A stretch of 64,000 bases of DNA from Trichobilharzia szidati (Eukaryota; Platyhelminthes; Trematoda; Strigeidida; Schistosomatidae), in contig OX235271.1 in NCBI GenBank assembly GCA_944472155.2, forward strand, positions 64,338,416 through 64,402,415, in the 5' to 3' direction. Position numbers and translations under genes: made by a program. Positions 1-12,800 of the stretch are shown here, in pieces (the first letter of the stretch is position 1; every line of letters begins with the position of its first letter). The notes below the pieces were generated by a model. That model was given only the letters and a program-made list of their open reading frames with translations, ran no database searches and was not told the DNA's origin.

Positions 1-3000
1 AAGCCTTCGAGAAGCTTTATATATGCCTGCAGCCTATCTGAGTCTTACAAGCACTTTATTGCTTTCCAAATCTTTGCTTCGTCAGCGTAAAGAACAATCG
101 GGCAGACCAGACGGCATGGGGGGTCACTGATAAAAATCAAAACCATCAATAGTCTGTTAGCCCTGTCGACGTGCTCCCTGATTTGATCATCGATTGGACT
201 TTCCAGTACTTTTGATACCACTGGTGGTAGTGCTACTGGTCTATAACTGGTGACATTTTGCCCGTCCCCACTCTTGAAAATAGGAGAAAGGATGGCTCGT
301 TTCTTCTCCCTTGGCAGTTCCCCTGAATCCATCGAGTGTTGGGTTAGGATGCATGAGAGCCTACTGGAAGCCTCAGCGCACAGTTTCAGAACAGATGGCC
401 TGATGTCGTCACAACCTCAGGACCTTCCAGATGTCAGTCTCTGTGAGTTCCCTGGTGCCATTGCCGGTTTTCTTTGGAGAGTAGCCCCTAGGTTTTATTT
501 TGGTGAAATCGTAGTGTCACGACTTTAGCTCATACCGGAAATGCCCATATTGCTGCTTAGCTGTTCGGCGAAGGCTAAACTGAATGTTTCAGTCATTTCC
601 TGACCAGTCAGATATTGAACGTTTGAACCTGCCATGGTGCATGCCCCTTGACTGGTTGATTTGCTCTTCGACATGAGTCGGCTCAGGTCTTTAGGTGTCC
701 CCAGGGGGTTTAGGCGACGTTGGCTTGATATGATCTTCTGTCACTCCTGACTCTTGTGTTACACCGGTTTCTGGGTTCCAGGTATGCATCGTGGTCAGTC
801 TGGTTCTTGCATATTCACCACATAGACCAAGCCTTCCACTTTACTTGCAGAACACGCTGAGTACCTCTCTTCAGCGATGAGGACCTTTTCCTTGGCTATG
901 CTGCCACTAGAGTGACGGTATCTGAGATTACTGTAAGAATAGTCTCCTTTACCACTTCCTACCATTCGTCCATGGGTAACTCAGCCCATTCTATAGTCAT
1001 TCTACGTCGGAAAAGGCCTTCGCATTCCGATATAGCCAGCCTTGCTAAAGCACAGATATGGTCGTGTAGCGTCCCATTGCAAGCACTCACGGAGAACAAG
1101 ACTAAACCCCACGTCTGCGTGGTCACTACTCCTTAGGGGGTTATGATTAGGACATTTTTGACTGGTAACTGTTCATCAGTTAGAATATGATCAAGTTTCG
1201 ATGACTTTCCACTAGTTCCCCACCTAGTGTCATCTGCAACATTCTCAGCCAGTCCTATATTTCTAATGGCTTGTAGCAGATTTCGACCGAACTTTCTCTG
1301 AGGATGCCTCAAGCCAATATTCAGAGATAGGGCATTGAAGTCTCCGGCTTTACTTATTTGGTCACAGTTCAAGTTTCGTATCCCTGTGGCGGCGCTGAGC
1401 AGTAGTTGGTTTTGCTCTACCTCACAGGCTGGTGATCGGTAGATGCCACCCAGTAAATGCTTGGCAGGGCCTACGGTAAAACAACCCCACAGTGAGTCTG
1501 GAAGCTTCTTAAGTGGTTGGTCCGTTGCACGTACGCATTTCAGTTGCTTGTCAAAGTGTATGGCAACTCCCTCTTTCCTTTTTATCCCTGCCTCGCCCGA
1601 CCAGAACCATATAACTTATAATGGCCAGATTGCCGAACGAAACGTTGGAATTAATCATTTTAATCTCGCTGAGATTTTACAAATATAATTTTTACAAATG
1701 TCTACCTCTCACTCGGCGCCAGGTTATTTTGGAACTGTTTGGTAAATCTTGATCACAGTTCATATGAATATAATGATTTAGTTGTCGGAAATCATGAGGG
1801 TTGGCCGGGTTTCAGTAAGGATAATTATTTTAGGGCGTAGGTGTGACTGGAGGTTTCTGAGTTTACCTAATTTTCCTCTCAGCCCTCTAACATTGCTACA
1901 CAGGCAGCTGACAGCGAGTTTCACCACCTCAGCGTGTTGTGGGGTAGTTGACGTTACGTTAGCTGCTGTCAGAGGATTTCATATTGGGATTAGCTGGCCC
2001 ATTCCGGTAGAGTCGTCCTGTTGTCATTTTCTTCCTTGTATTCAGTTAGGACACTTGGGTGGAAGTGACTTTCATTCTCAGTGCCACACCACTGTAGTGC
2101 TACCGAGACTTTAGGAAGTATTGTGACCTGAGTTTGCTCCCTCCTCGTGGTTCGAGGTCTGCTTCCGTGGCATCGGATATGTCCTCGTATTTCACCCTTG
2201 GCCTCGTACCACCGTTGAATTGCTTGAGCCAACTGTTCTTAGAGGCTGAAACTAACACTTAGTAGTCTTGGGTAGTTAATCAGTGAGATTTGTGTGACAA
2301 GTTAGCCGGAAATTCGAGGTTGCTCCAGAGGCGCCAGAGGCAATATAGGATGACAGCCATCTCCACTGATGTACGTAATGCACGTGTTTTTCACGAACAG
2401 TGCCAGTTTTCAGCTCCGGAACACCGTGTATGACCATGCAGGTAGGTGGTATCAGTCCCTATATCTTCCCTGTCATTTACCTGTTGGCCCATGGCCATAA
2501 CGCCTTAGTGTTATGTTGTAACTCCTGTCGATAGCCAATACTTGGGTCAGTAACGGTATTCTTTCAGCCTCTTGGGCAGAACCCAGTATCACCCTTAGTG
2601 GAAGTGGCTTACTTTGAGCTCCCTGAACATCCCTGTGCAATTTTGCCGAATTGAGGTCCAGCCCTAAGTTATCGCACAAGGTAGACCACTGTTCCTGACC
2701 AAACACAGCCCTTTGTTGAGGCAGACTACTGTTGCACAGTGCCACACTGAACAGGACAAAGGAGTTCGATCAACTGGCCTCAGGCTTAGGTTTGGTCTCT
2801 GACTGCTTGTTCTCCTTTGTAGGGTCAGTTACTTTGGACTTCAACAGGGTCTGACTAGCCTTTGTTATATTACCATGCTTGCTAGCGGATTCAAGTGGTC
2901 CTTTGGGTATTCCGTCTTTCCCGGGTGTTTCGGTTCTAACCTTAGGAGTCTTCAATTTATGGAGATCGAAATGCCTAGTCGGTTGGGCTGGAGTGCTATG

Positions 3001-3880
3001 TTTACGGCTTTTACTAAGTTTGGGTGACGTGATTTTATCAGGTGGAATGTTGCATGAGACTTTGTCGAGACAGGAAAGTGTTGTGCTGCTTTTTATATCC
3101 GGCGAGCTGCGTGGGACCCCGCCAGGGTGACGAAATGGTCAAATGCACCAGAACCACGGGCACTGGTTATTTCTCATAAACTAACAGTATCGTTTCGGCA
3201 CTCCTTTGTCGCAACGGCAGTGCTCCCATCGTTTGCGAAAATTGCATTTGAATTCTGAGTCACTTTTGGAAACAATAACACGAAAGGCTTAGCAGCCGTC
3301 TCTTGTACTAAAAGACGCTTCTGAGGCCTTATGATGTCTCAATCGTTTCATTTTTGATTTTCTGTGTCACACGCCGGCTTCCTATGGACATAGGTGTGGT
3401 ATCGTGTCCACTTGATTTTGCCTGCGCAGTTTCACTGCTGGACTGTGGCAATACAGGCATAGTATCAGAACAGAGGGTGAACGCACGGGTCTTAAGAACC
3501 GGCATGCTAGGTGAGGTTAATACCCCTGGGTTATTTCCCCCTCCCCTGGCTAAGGCCCTTGTCACTACAGAATATGGTTTTTGTTGCTCTTTTTGAGGCT
3601 AGTTTGAAACTCCCCATTAAAAAGTGCTATATAAAAGAGTTATATTATCAAGGGCCAAATAAGCACCGAAATCGCATCAGCCTCATTCGCCTAGACAAGA
3701 TAACACAAACTAGCCCCAATTCGAATCAAATAAACCGCGTAAATGCCGACAAGATATAGCAGGTGTCGCCACTTCGAATAGGGGTTATGTCATATAATCA
3801 CCCTGTTAATTACCTCAAGCAAGGGCTAGCAAAGTGTAGCTAACCAGTGGCACCACCACAACCTTACCACTGTTGAGCCT
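1..3880 (-). mobile_element. Decayed CR1-like LINE in the left arm (open at the window edge)
   Basis: Minus-strand copy of the LINE at 13,020-17,680. Recognisable pieces, from its 5' to 3' end, are: an ORF1-like region (3130-3570 and 2473-2955); an APE-type endonuclease with GDFNA near 1331-1345 and a KLDHI landmark near 1190; and an RT fragment with the motif SPIFKSGDGQNVTSYRPVA near 240-300. The RT continues toward the window start, and the part after the degenerate ADE motif would lie before base 1. Frames are interrupted throughout. Confidence 0.75.
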
Positions 3881-4047
3881 GAATCATATTCTTTTCAACA
3901 TCTTAAACGCAGTTTGTCTATGGTTTAATTTTTGGTCGTTGCTTTGTTTTTCATAATTATAGATGTTGTTTTCCTTTTAATTTGAAGTTTTCACTATTTT
4001 ATAGCGGTAATATAATTTTATTATTTTATATTATATACCTAATATGT

Positions 4048-5990
4048 CTGTAATGTACACTGAACCTTTGAACTTTTGTTTCAACGCACTCACCCATATT
4101 TGGCGCTACTTTGTCTTTCGATTTGTGACTCTTCTGTACATACTAGGCTCACTCTCTCGTTGTGCTTTCATTCAGTGCACTCTTCGAGCCTACCACCAGT
4201 CACGTCAGTAGATAACAGTAGGTGGACAGAGCCTCTGCCTTTGGTCCTACTCAGCATCCGTGCTACACTCAAGGTGGATCCTCAGTGCACATCAGCCATG
4301 CATGGCACTACTCTCCGCTTACCGGGTGGGCTTATCGCTCCTGAATCTTTTGAGCCAAACGTCACTTATGCCACCTGTTGCGCCCAGAGTCTTAAACGCT
4401 TTATGCAGCGAATCCGCCCCATTTCCACACGCACTCAAAACAAGAAAGTACACGTCGATACTCGACTTGATGATTGTACACATGTTTGCGTGCGTCATGG
4501 CGCTGTGTGTAAGACCCTACAACCCCCATATGACGGGCTTTTCAAGGTCCTTAGTTGGAAAGACAAATTTTTCGTTATTGAGTGGTCCGGCCGCAACGAC
4601 AGTGTAAGCATCGACAGGCCCAAAGCGGCGTACATTGAAGAATCCTTACTCTCCACGCCAGCTCATCCAAACATCTCCACTGAACCTAGTCCTAGCCCGG
4701 ACTCCACCACTACACCTCCGGTGATGAATGATAATTCTTCTACTACTGCCAGTATAACTCTTGTCACACGAGCAGGTCGTCGTGTGCACTGGCCCAAGAG
4801 ATACACAGAATTTTTTTCACTGAACGACTCTATAAGTAACGCTACTTAGTATTTCTTATTCCTTGCTACAATTTATGTTAGTCATTTTTTTTGCCATATT
4901 TACTCTATTTGGTTTTGTTTCCGGCAGTAGTCGTTTTTCCAAGTACTAATCCTTTTGATTTTTTCTCTCGTAACAGAGAATCAGCAGCCGTTTTATTTTA
5001 ATGTTTTTGCATTTCACCTCGAACTGCCTGCTAGACCTGTTGGCTTTAATGTCGTCTCGTAGTTCACACCAGTTGGGGAATTAAGAACAGTAAAGTATTT
5101 TTCTCTACATAATTTTTTTAAAAACAATAAAAATAAAATCTTGCACTATATAGTTAAATGGACCGTTACATATTTTTGCGCATAAGCGCGTCACTACTAT
5201 GCTGTACATTTTAATTCGCTCAATCTATTTTCACAGACTTTACTATGTTCACCCGGGTTTATGCCTGCTGAAACTTATGTATTTAGTGAACCTTACTTGT
5301 AATCATTTTTCACCACTTTAGTTATACAGCTGGCAACATTTTTTATTGTAATTGCATTTATTCGTAGCTATTGGTTATTTTCACACTTTTCTCTGTAACT
5401 TTCATAAATTTTTGCAATGTTAGCAATTTCCTTTGTTTTATTTCAACCTGACGTATTACTTCCATGTAACACCAGTTTTCCTCGCATTTATTCCCCCCAA
5501 GCTTCTGTAATACCTTTACGCCGATTTTGAATTCTTAACCTCTTCCCCCATTCTTTTCTGTTTCTTTTACCCTGTTCCCTCTAATACGCTGGTATATTTG
5601 TAGCACCAAGGCACTGGTGTCATTTCTTCTTAATTTTCTCCATACTTCACTGACCATATACATAGTGCCTCTCAATTTCCTTAACCTTTTTTCTCTTCTT
5701 TCACAATTTTTTATTACTACCTTCAAACCTCCTTGTTCATTCAATGTTGTTGTGCAAAGCCCTACTCTCAGTTCACAACTTTCGTGTGTCGAAGCTCGCC
5801 GGTTTCCCACCAACCTTCCAAAGGGGGGAATAACCTCTAGTGTACTTCGAACGTTTGAACTTTTGTTTCAACGCACTCATCCATTTTTGGCGCTACTTGA
5901 TCTTTCGATTTGCGACTCTCCTGTACATACTAGGCCCGCTCTCTCGCTGTGCTTTCATTCAGCGCACACCTCGAGCTCGATATTTCATTT
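4048..5990 (+). mobile_element. Broken Ty3/gypsy element: pol 3' end and flanking LTR-like repeat (left arm)
   Basis: The open frame 4076-4849 (257 codons) encodes the C-terminal end of a Ty3/gypsy integrase. It contains RWTEPLPLVLLSIRA near 4205-4270, VHVDTRLDDCTHV near 4450, LQPPYDGLFKVL near 4520 and VSIDRPKAAYI near 4610. A block of about 140 bp occurs twice, at about 4052-4190 just before pol and again at 5845-5985 after it. This suggests the ends of two LTR-type repeats around an internally deleted element. No gag, protease, RT or RNase H is present. Confidence 0.7.
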
Positions 5991-7034
5991 GTGTGAAATA
6001 CAGATCCATCACAGACACACTTCCCATCACAAGTCTTTATACTTTGGTTTGGCTCTTCAGTACGTATACGTTAGGTAGATTACTGCTAAGATTATAACGG
6101 GGTGAAGTTTTTAGTAAGTGTGGTTATTTTGAGGTTTATCTTAAGTTTAACAATTACATGTCCACGGCTAAAAACGACTATCCTGCTCAGATGGCAGGTT
6201 AATAATAACAATATATTCTCAGATTTTGTACATGAGGGGCACCAGTTTACAGGCATCATCAATATGAAAAATTACTTATACAATCATTAAGCATATTTAA
6301 TAATAATAATTTAAGAAAACACATGTTTATTCCTACCTATAATGGTTGCGTTGCTGGAGTAGTTGTGGAAGATTATTCATGAAGTGGTAAAACTGCTTTG
6401 TAAAACTTTAGTTAGTTAACGATAATAATGCTTTTAGCAATATTAATTACCAGTGACTCACCATTAGCAGTAAGCGCCAATTTAAACATGCAAAGAAGTG
6501 TTGTTACAGCAGTAGGTAATCTTCAGTCCATACACGGCCAGGAACCAAAAAATGACTAACTAATCCATATAAAATGACAATTGGAGAATGTAGAAGCTGG
6601 AAATTATCATCACGCGAGTCAGTGAGATTTCAGATGCAACCATCAGCATGTGTTCATTATTCCTTAAATGACCAGATTTATTGGCGCTATTGGGACTATT
6701 TTGTTGTTATAAGGGTAATATTCCACAAATGTCTTCCAAGATGCGCCGCAGAGAAAGGTAATAGGTAATTCACTAACAACTTTTAGGATATGGGACCAGT
6801 AATGTTTGCTGATAGTTTTTCATTGTAAGTGGCCAAACATCAACATACTTTATTCTTATCCAGAAAGTCATATAGAAGCTAAAATGGTGAGAGAACAAAG
6901 AGGACAAACGACAACAGCACAGAAGAAAGCAAGTGGAGTCCTCAGGGAGTGATTTACAAATTTATACATAAACATATATATTCTGTGTAGAAAATATGAT
7001 TATGTTGGTACACTAACTAACTAGTCCTGTTATG
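5990..7034. other. Unassigned arm sequence (mirror 9861-10,905)
   Basis: AT-rich sequence shared by both arms. It has only short open frames (for example 6574-6768) without recognisable motifs. It could be LTR or UTR sequence of the neighbouring elements; I see nothing decisive. Confidence 0.5.
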
Positions 7035-7328
7035 ATAACTGTCATGTTATGTGTGCACTAATATCGATGGTCAGTGTGGAAATGTTTATCATATACTTCC
7101 AATAATACGAACATTTGTAATTGTAGTTTGTCGTAACTAATACGTTTAATGAACTTATTATATCTATGTAGGGTGAAAAAGAGAGTGTAGGAGTTAGATG
7201 CAGAAGTGAATTGTCATCCTTTAGCAGTCTGGTGACTGAGCAGATGAACACTGCGAGTGTGTTTGCATCACGCACATCGGCTGGTAGTCTATTCCAAATG
7301 ACCGGAAACTTATTTGAGAAGATGTTGT
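7035..7328 (-). mobile_element. LINE 3' end at the inner edge of the left arm
   Basis: Mirror copy of the final segment of the LINE at 8890-9870. The translation carries the same FPVIWNRLPADV landmark and C-terminal residues. Homology is cut off at 7328 and the sequence upstream of that point on the minus strand does not continue the LINE. The left arm therefore ends inside this element. Confidence 0.75.
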
Positions 7329-8889
7329 CTTGGATGTTGGCTTTCTTCACCTATTGAATGATGAAAGCCCTTCCGTTTGTTCGACTAGGTATTCTCCACT
7401 TCACTTGGCCTCAGCAGTACTTTGAAGTCCACATCGGTTTGTTGTACTGCATTCACAAGCCTTCTGCATGGTGCGACAGCCACAAATTTCTCCGTCCCCT
7501 TCACGTGTCTTATATCTCATTGTGAACTGTGGTATAAAATCAGGATGATGAATTTCACGTGGTCAGTATATGTCCGTTCTCACCTTGAGCGCGTACATAA
7601 GAGGCTCGTGATCTGTGTTGGTCCTGAATGGTCTGGCCTCTGCCATGTGGTGAAAGCACTTAGCTTCTAGGTGGATTGCTAGCGACACTCTATCAAAAGC
7701 AGAATACCTCGTTTCTGTAGTATTAAGCTGTTTGGATTGGAATTCTATTAGTTTCCAGTATTTTCTGCTAGCCTGTTTGGAGCTGCCCCCAAAGCTTTAT
7801 CTGATATGCTTACCACCAGTGCATCAAGAGCATCTGGATTGGGATCTTTCAGGGTTGTGGATTTCGCCAACGCTGCATCGGATGCCTCTTAAGCACCAGT
7901 GTAATGGCGGAGCACAATGACTACCTGAAGACTAAATAATCCCGAAATGAAGCATGTAATAAAATTCGGATTTTGCTATTTTTATCTTCTCCTGGAGGAA
8001 TCCTCTTTGCTTAGTGAATACTTTGGGAAAATATGCCATTATAGTATGATTTTTGATCTGCCTTTAAAGTCTAAGTGTTGGTTGTCATCAAAGGTCGAGC
8101 CGTTGCAGTTATTTTCCAAAAGGACTAGGGGCTGAAGAAAGGACCAGACACATCACACTAGTTGCTAGTGTCCAATCAAGGTAAAAAGCCTCATAAGTCA
8201 TACAGAAGATATAGTTCCTGCTTAGTTGCTTGTTCTATTCTTCTGAGTTCCTTAACTACTCATAACATGTGAGTAGCTATAAAATAGTGTTGTATAGGTC
8301 CAACAGATGGTCCATTCACACAAAATTGTGGGGAGTTGAAGCTACATGAATAGGAGTGATTTTATGGAGACACGTTTTCGTTGCCAGTCGAATAGCTTCT
8401 GCATTAGAGAAAAGTACCACAGTACTGACAGTAGCATTCAGCGAACTACACACCAACTAAACCTTCCAGTGAAACTAGGAACTGGTTTAGATATCAGTAT
8501 CCCTGTAAATGAAGCTCTACTGAAAAATATCAAAATGGCTAGTGCTGCTGCAAGTTGCTCTAATAAATTTTCGCCTAAGTGCAGTAACCTCACTACGGTG
8601 AAAAGATTTCGCAGGATTGAATCCAGTGATGCGGAGAATACTTTGTGCTCATTAAGCCTGCTGAGAGTAAGCGTGTAAACAAACCCAAACTAGATACGAA
8701 GAAACCCTCTCAAACCACATGTATTTTTGCTGGTTTTCAGCCTTATAAAAACTCACGTTCCGGAAACCCCGAAGTCCTGCAACCGAAGTACCTCCCCGTG
8801 TGTCAGTATACCCAGTAGCAGGTTGATGGGTAGACCTTACAATGTTGTGCCTTTTAATCCACAACCAAGCCCCGACTACTACTGTCCCT
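7329..8889. other. Palindrome spacer, unassigned part
   Basis: Unique sequence between the two arms. It is not itself self-complementary as far as I can see. It has several short open frames, the longest being 8346-8678 (plus, 110 codons), with no motif I recognise. No tRNA, known repeat tail or conserved domain is visible. Confidence 0.6.
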
Positions 8890-9870
8890 ACATTCAGTTC
8901 ACTGCTGTCACGGGCATGAATTAAATGACATCGTAAGTAAAATACATCTTGAACTAAGTTGTCTTGCAACATGGTGTGCTGAATCCAGTCTAAAGTTTAA
9001 CACTGAGAAATGTGGGTAGATTTGTATAGGCAACAGTAACCTTGACCTGGCTCTTGAAGTGAATGGGCGGAAATTAGCCAAGCACAATTCAGTCGTAGAT
9101 CTCGGTATCAGATATTCTAGTAACTTAACGTCCTCTGAACAAACTGATTATGCCAGACGTAAAACACGAAGGCTCCTAGGATGCATAAGTCGCAATTTCT
9201 TTTGTTGTGAAACTAGGGTTTTATTATACAAAGTATATGTTCGACCTATTTTAGAATACTGCCCGTTTATTCTAAGCGGACTGCGACAAAGTGACGAGCT
9301 TAAATTGAAGGGAGAGAAACGGCAATTCACCTCAAGAACTCTTAGTTTGGAAAGTGGTCTCGAATACTCTGAGCGTTGCGACAGACTAAGATTAGAACCA
9401 CTCTGGAAAAGACGTCTTAAGCTAATCCTAATTTTATAATACAAGCTAACTAATCTCCTCTTGCACTCCTCCGAGCCAATAACTAAACCTACCTCCGTCA
9501 TCAGTTACAATCTTAGAAATCATCACAACCTAGCTCCTATAGGGCATCGTCAGAATTACATGCGATACAACATCTTCTCAGATAAGTTTCCGGTCATTTG
9601 GAATAGACTACCAGCCGATGTGCGTGATGCAAACACACTCGCAGTGTTCATCTGCTCAGTCACCAGACTGCTAAAGGATGACAATTCACTTCTGCATCTA
9701 ACTCCTACACTCTCTTTTTCACCCTACATAGATATAATAAGTTCATTAAACGTATTAGTTACGACAAACTACAATTACAAATGTTCGTATTATTGGAAGT
9801 ATATGATAAACATTTCCACACTGACCATCGATATTAGTGCACACATAACATGACAGTTATCATAACAGGA
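8890..9870 (+). mobile_element. CR1-like LINE fragment, RT C-terminal part, crossing the inner palindrome edge
   Basis: Two overlapping frames encode the region C-terminal to the reverse transcriptase palm. From about 8920 there is a stretch resembling the conserved KFNTEKC segment. Next come VVDLGIRYSSNL near 9090 and YVRPILEYCPF near 9240, and then, after a frame change, FPVIWNRLPADV near 9590. These are standard landmarks of CR1-type non-LTR retrotransposons. The copy is 5'-truncated and frame-shifted, hence dead. Only its last 300 bp lie inside the right palindrome arm; the rest sits in the spacer. Confidence 0.75.
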
Positions 9871-12800
9871 CTAGTTAGTTAGTGTACCAACATAATCATA
9901 TTTTCTACACAGAATATATATGTTTATGTATAAATTTGTAAATCACTCCCTGAGGACTCCACTTGCTTTCTTCTGTGCTGTTGTCGTTTGTCCTCTTTGT
10001 TCTCTCACCATTTTAGCTTCTATATGACTTTCTGGATAAGAATAAAGTATGTTGATGTTTGGCCACTTACAATGAAAAACTATCAGCAAACATTACTGGT
10101 CCCATATCCTAAAAGTTGTTAGTGAATTACCTATTACCTTTCTCTGCGGCGCATCTTGGAAGACATTTGTGGAATATTACCCTTATAACAACAAAATAGT
10201 CCCAATAGCGCCAATAAATCTGGTCATTTAAGGAATAATGAACACATGCTGATGGTTGCATCTGAAATCTCACTGACTCGCGTGATGATAATTTCCAGCT
10301 TCTACATTCTCCAATTGTCATTTTATATGGATTAGTTAGTCATTTTTTGGTTCCTGGCCGTGTATGGACTGAAAATTACCTACTGCTGTAACAAAACTTC
10401 TTTGCATGTTTAAATTGGCGCTTACTGCTAATGGTGAGTCACTGGTAATTAATATTGCTAAAAGCATTATTATCGTTAACTAACTAAAGTTTTACAAAGC
10501 AGTTTTACCACTTCATGAATAATCTTCCACAACTACTCCAGCAACGCAACCATTATAGGTAGGAATAAACATGTGTTTTCTTAAATTATTATTATTAAAT
10601 ATGCTTAATGATTGTATAAGTAATTTTTCATATTGATGATGCCTGTAAACTGGTGCCCCTCATGTACAAAATCTGAGAATATATTGTTATTATTAACCTG
10701 CCATCTGAGCAGGATAGTCGTTTTTAGCCGTGGACATGTAATTGTTAAACTTAAGATAAACCTCAAAATAACCACACTTACTAAAAACTTCACCCCGTTA
10801 TAATCTTAGCAGTAATCTACCTAACGTATACGTACTGAAGAGCCAAACCAAAGTATAAAGACTTGTGATGGGAAGTGTGTCTGTGATGGATCTGTATTTC
10901 ACACAAATGAAATATCGAGCTCGAGGTGTGCGCTGAATGAAAGCACAGCGAGAGAGCGGGCCTAGTATGTACAGGAGAGTCGCAAATCGAAAGATCAAGT
11001 AGCGCCAAAAGTGGATGAGTGCGTTGAAACAAAAGTTCAAACGTTCGAAGTACACTAGAGGTTATTCCCCCCTTTGGAAGGTTGGTGGGAAACCGGCGAG
11101 CTTCGACACACGAAAGTTGTGAACTGAGAGTAGGGCTTTGCACAACAACATTGAATGAACAAGGAGGTTTGAAGGTAGTAATAAAAAATTGTGAAAGAAG
11201 AGAAAAAAGGTTAAGGAAATTGAGAGGCACTATGTATATGGTCAGTGAAGTATGGAGAAAATTAAGAAGAAATGACACCAGTGCCTTGGTGCTACAAATA
11301 TACCAGCGTATTAGAGGGAACAGGGTAAAAGAAACAGAAAAGAATGGGGGAAGAGGTTAAGATTTCTAAAAATCGGCATAAAGGTGTTGCAAAAGCATGG
11401 ACGGAATAAATGCGAGGAAAACTGGTGTTACATGGAAGTAATACGTCAGATTGAAATAAAACAAAGGAAATAGCTAACATTGCGAAAATTTATGAAAGTT
11501 ACAGAGAAAAGTGTGAAAATAGCCAATAGGTATGAGCAGTTACAATGACAATAACAAAATGTTGTGAGCTGTATGAATTAAGTGGTAAAAAGGGATTACA
11601 AGTACAGTTCACTAAATACATGAGTTTCAGCAGGGCATAACCCGAGTGAACATAGTAAAGTCTGTGAAAATAGATTGAGTTAATTAAAATGTACAGCATA
11701 ATAGTGACGCATTTATGCGCAAATATTTGTAACGGTCCATTTAACTATATAGTGCAAGATTTTATTTTTATTGTTTTTAAAAAACATTGTGTAGAGAAAA
11801 GTACTATACTGTTCTTAATTCCCTAACTGGTGTGAACTACGAGACGACATTAAAGCCAACAGGCCTAGCAGGCAGTACGAGGTGAAATGCAAAAAAGATT
11901 AAATTAAAACTGCTGCTGATTCTCTGTTACGAGAGAAAAAATCAAAAGGATTAGTACTTGGAAAAACGACTACTACCAGAAACAAAACCAAGTAGAGTAA
12001 ATATAGCGAGGAAAAATGATTAACATAAATTGTGGCAAGGAATAAGAACTATTAAGTAGCGTTACTTATGAAGTAGTTCAGTGAAAAAATTCTGTGTATC
12101 TCTTGGGCCAGTGCACACGACGACCTGCTCGTGTGACAAGAGTTATACTGGCAATAGTAGAAGAATTATCATTCATCACCGGAGGTGTAGTGGTGGAGTC
12201 TGGGCTAGGACTAGGTTCAGTGGAGATGTTTGGATGAGCTGGCGTGGAGAGTAAGGATTCTTCAATGTACGCCGCTTTGGGCCTGTCGATGCTTACACTG
12301 TCGTTGCGGCCGGACCACTCAATAACGAAAAATTTGTCTTTCCAACTAAGGACCTTGAAAAGCCCGTCATATGGGGGTTGTAAGGTCTTACGTACAGCGT
12401 CATGACGCACGAAAACATGTGTACAATCATCAAGTCGAGTATCGACGTGTACTTTCTTGTTTTGAGTGTGTGTAGAAATGGGTTGGATTTGCTGCATAAA
12501 GCGTTTAAGACTTTGGACGTAACAGGTGATATCATTGACGTTTGGCTAAAAAGCTTCAGGAGTGATAAGCTTACCAGGTAAGCGGAGAGTAGTGCCATGC
12601 ATGGCTGATGTGCACTGAGGATCCACCTTGAGTGTAGCACGGATGCTGAGTAGGACCAAAGGCAGAGGCTCTGTCCACCTACTGTTATCTACTGACGTGA
12701 CTGGTGGTAGGCTCGAAGAGTGCACTGAATGAAAGCACAACGAGAGAGTGAGCCTAGTATGTACAGAAGAGTCACAAATCGAAAGATAAAGTAGCGCCAA

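Larger units (their letters stand above)
2..7328 (+). repeat. Left arm of a giant imperfect palindrome
   Basis: This stretch is the inverted copy of 9567-16898. Mirror positions sum to 16900 from the outer end to about 4850, and to 16895 from about 5535 inward, so the net length difference is only 5 bp. Many open frames recur in mirror image with identical translations, for example 45-332 with 16568-16855 and 2473-2745 with 14155-14427. Homology stops at the inner edge at 7328/9567, where the flanks become unrelated. At the outer edge it stops at base 2: base 1 does not pair with 16899. The arm holds, in order, a CR1-like LINE (minus), a gypsy segment (plus), about 1 kb of unassigned sequence and a LINE 3' end (minus). 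Confidence 0.95.

Noticed and set aside
4076..4849. The 257-codon frame as a host gene
   Set aside because: Its motifs are those of a Ty3/gypsy integrase end, and the mirror copy is frame-broken.
5535..5813. Minus-strand 92-codon frame with many arginine and lysine residues, mirrored at 11,082-11,360
   Set aside because: Conserved only because the arms are copies. It lies antisense to the gypsy-related segment and has no known motif.
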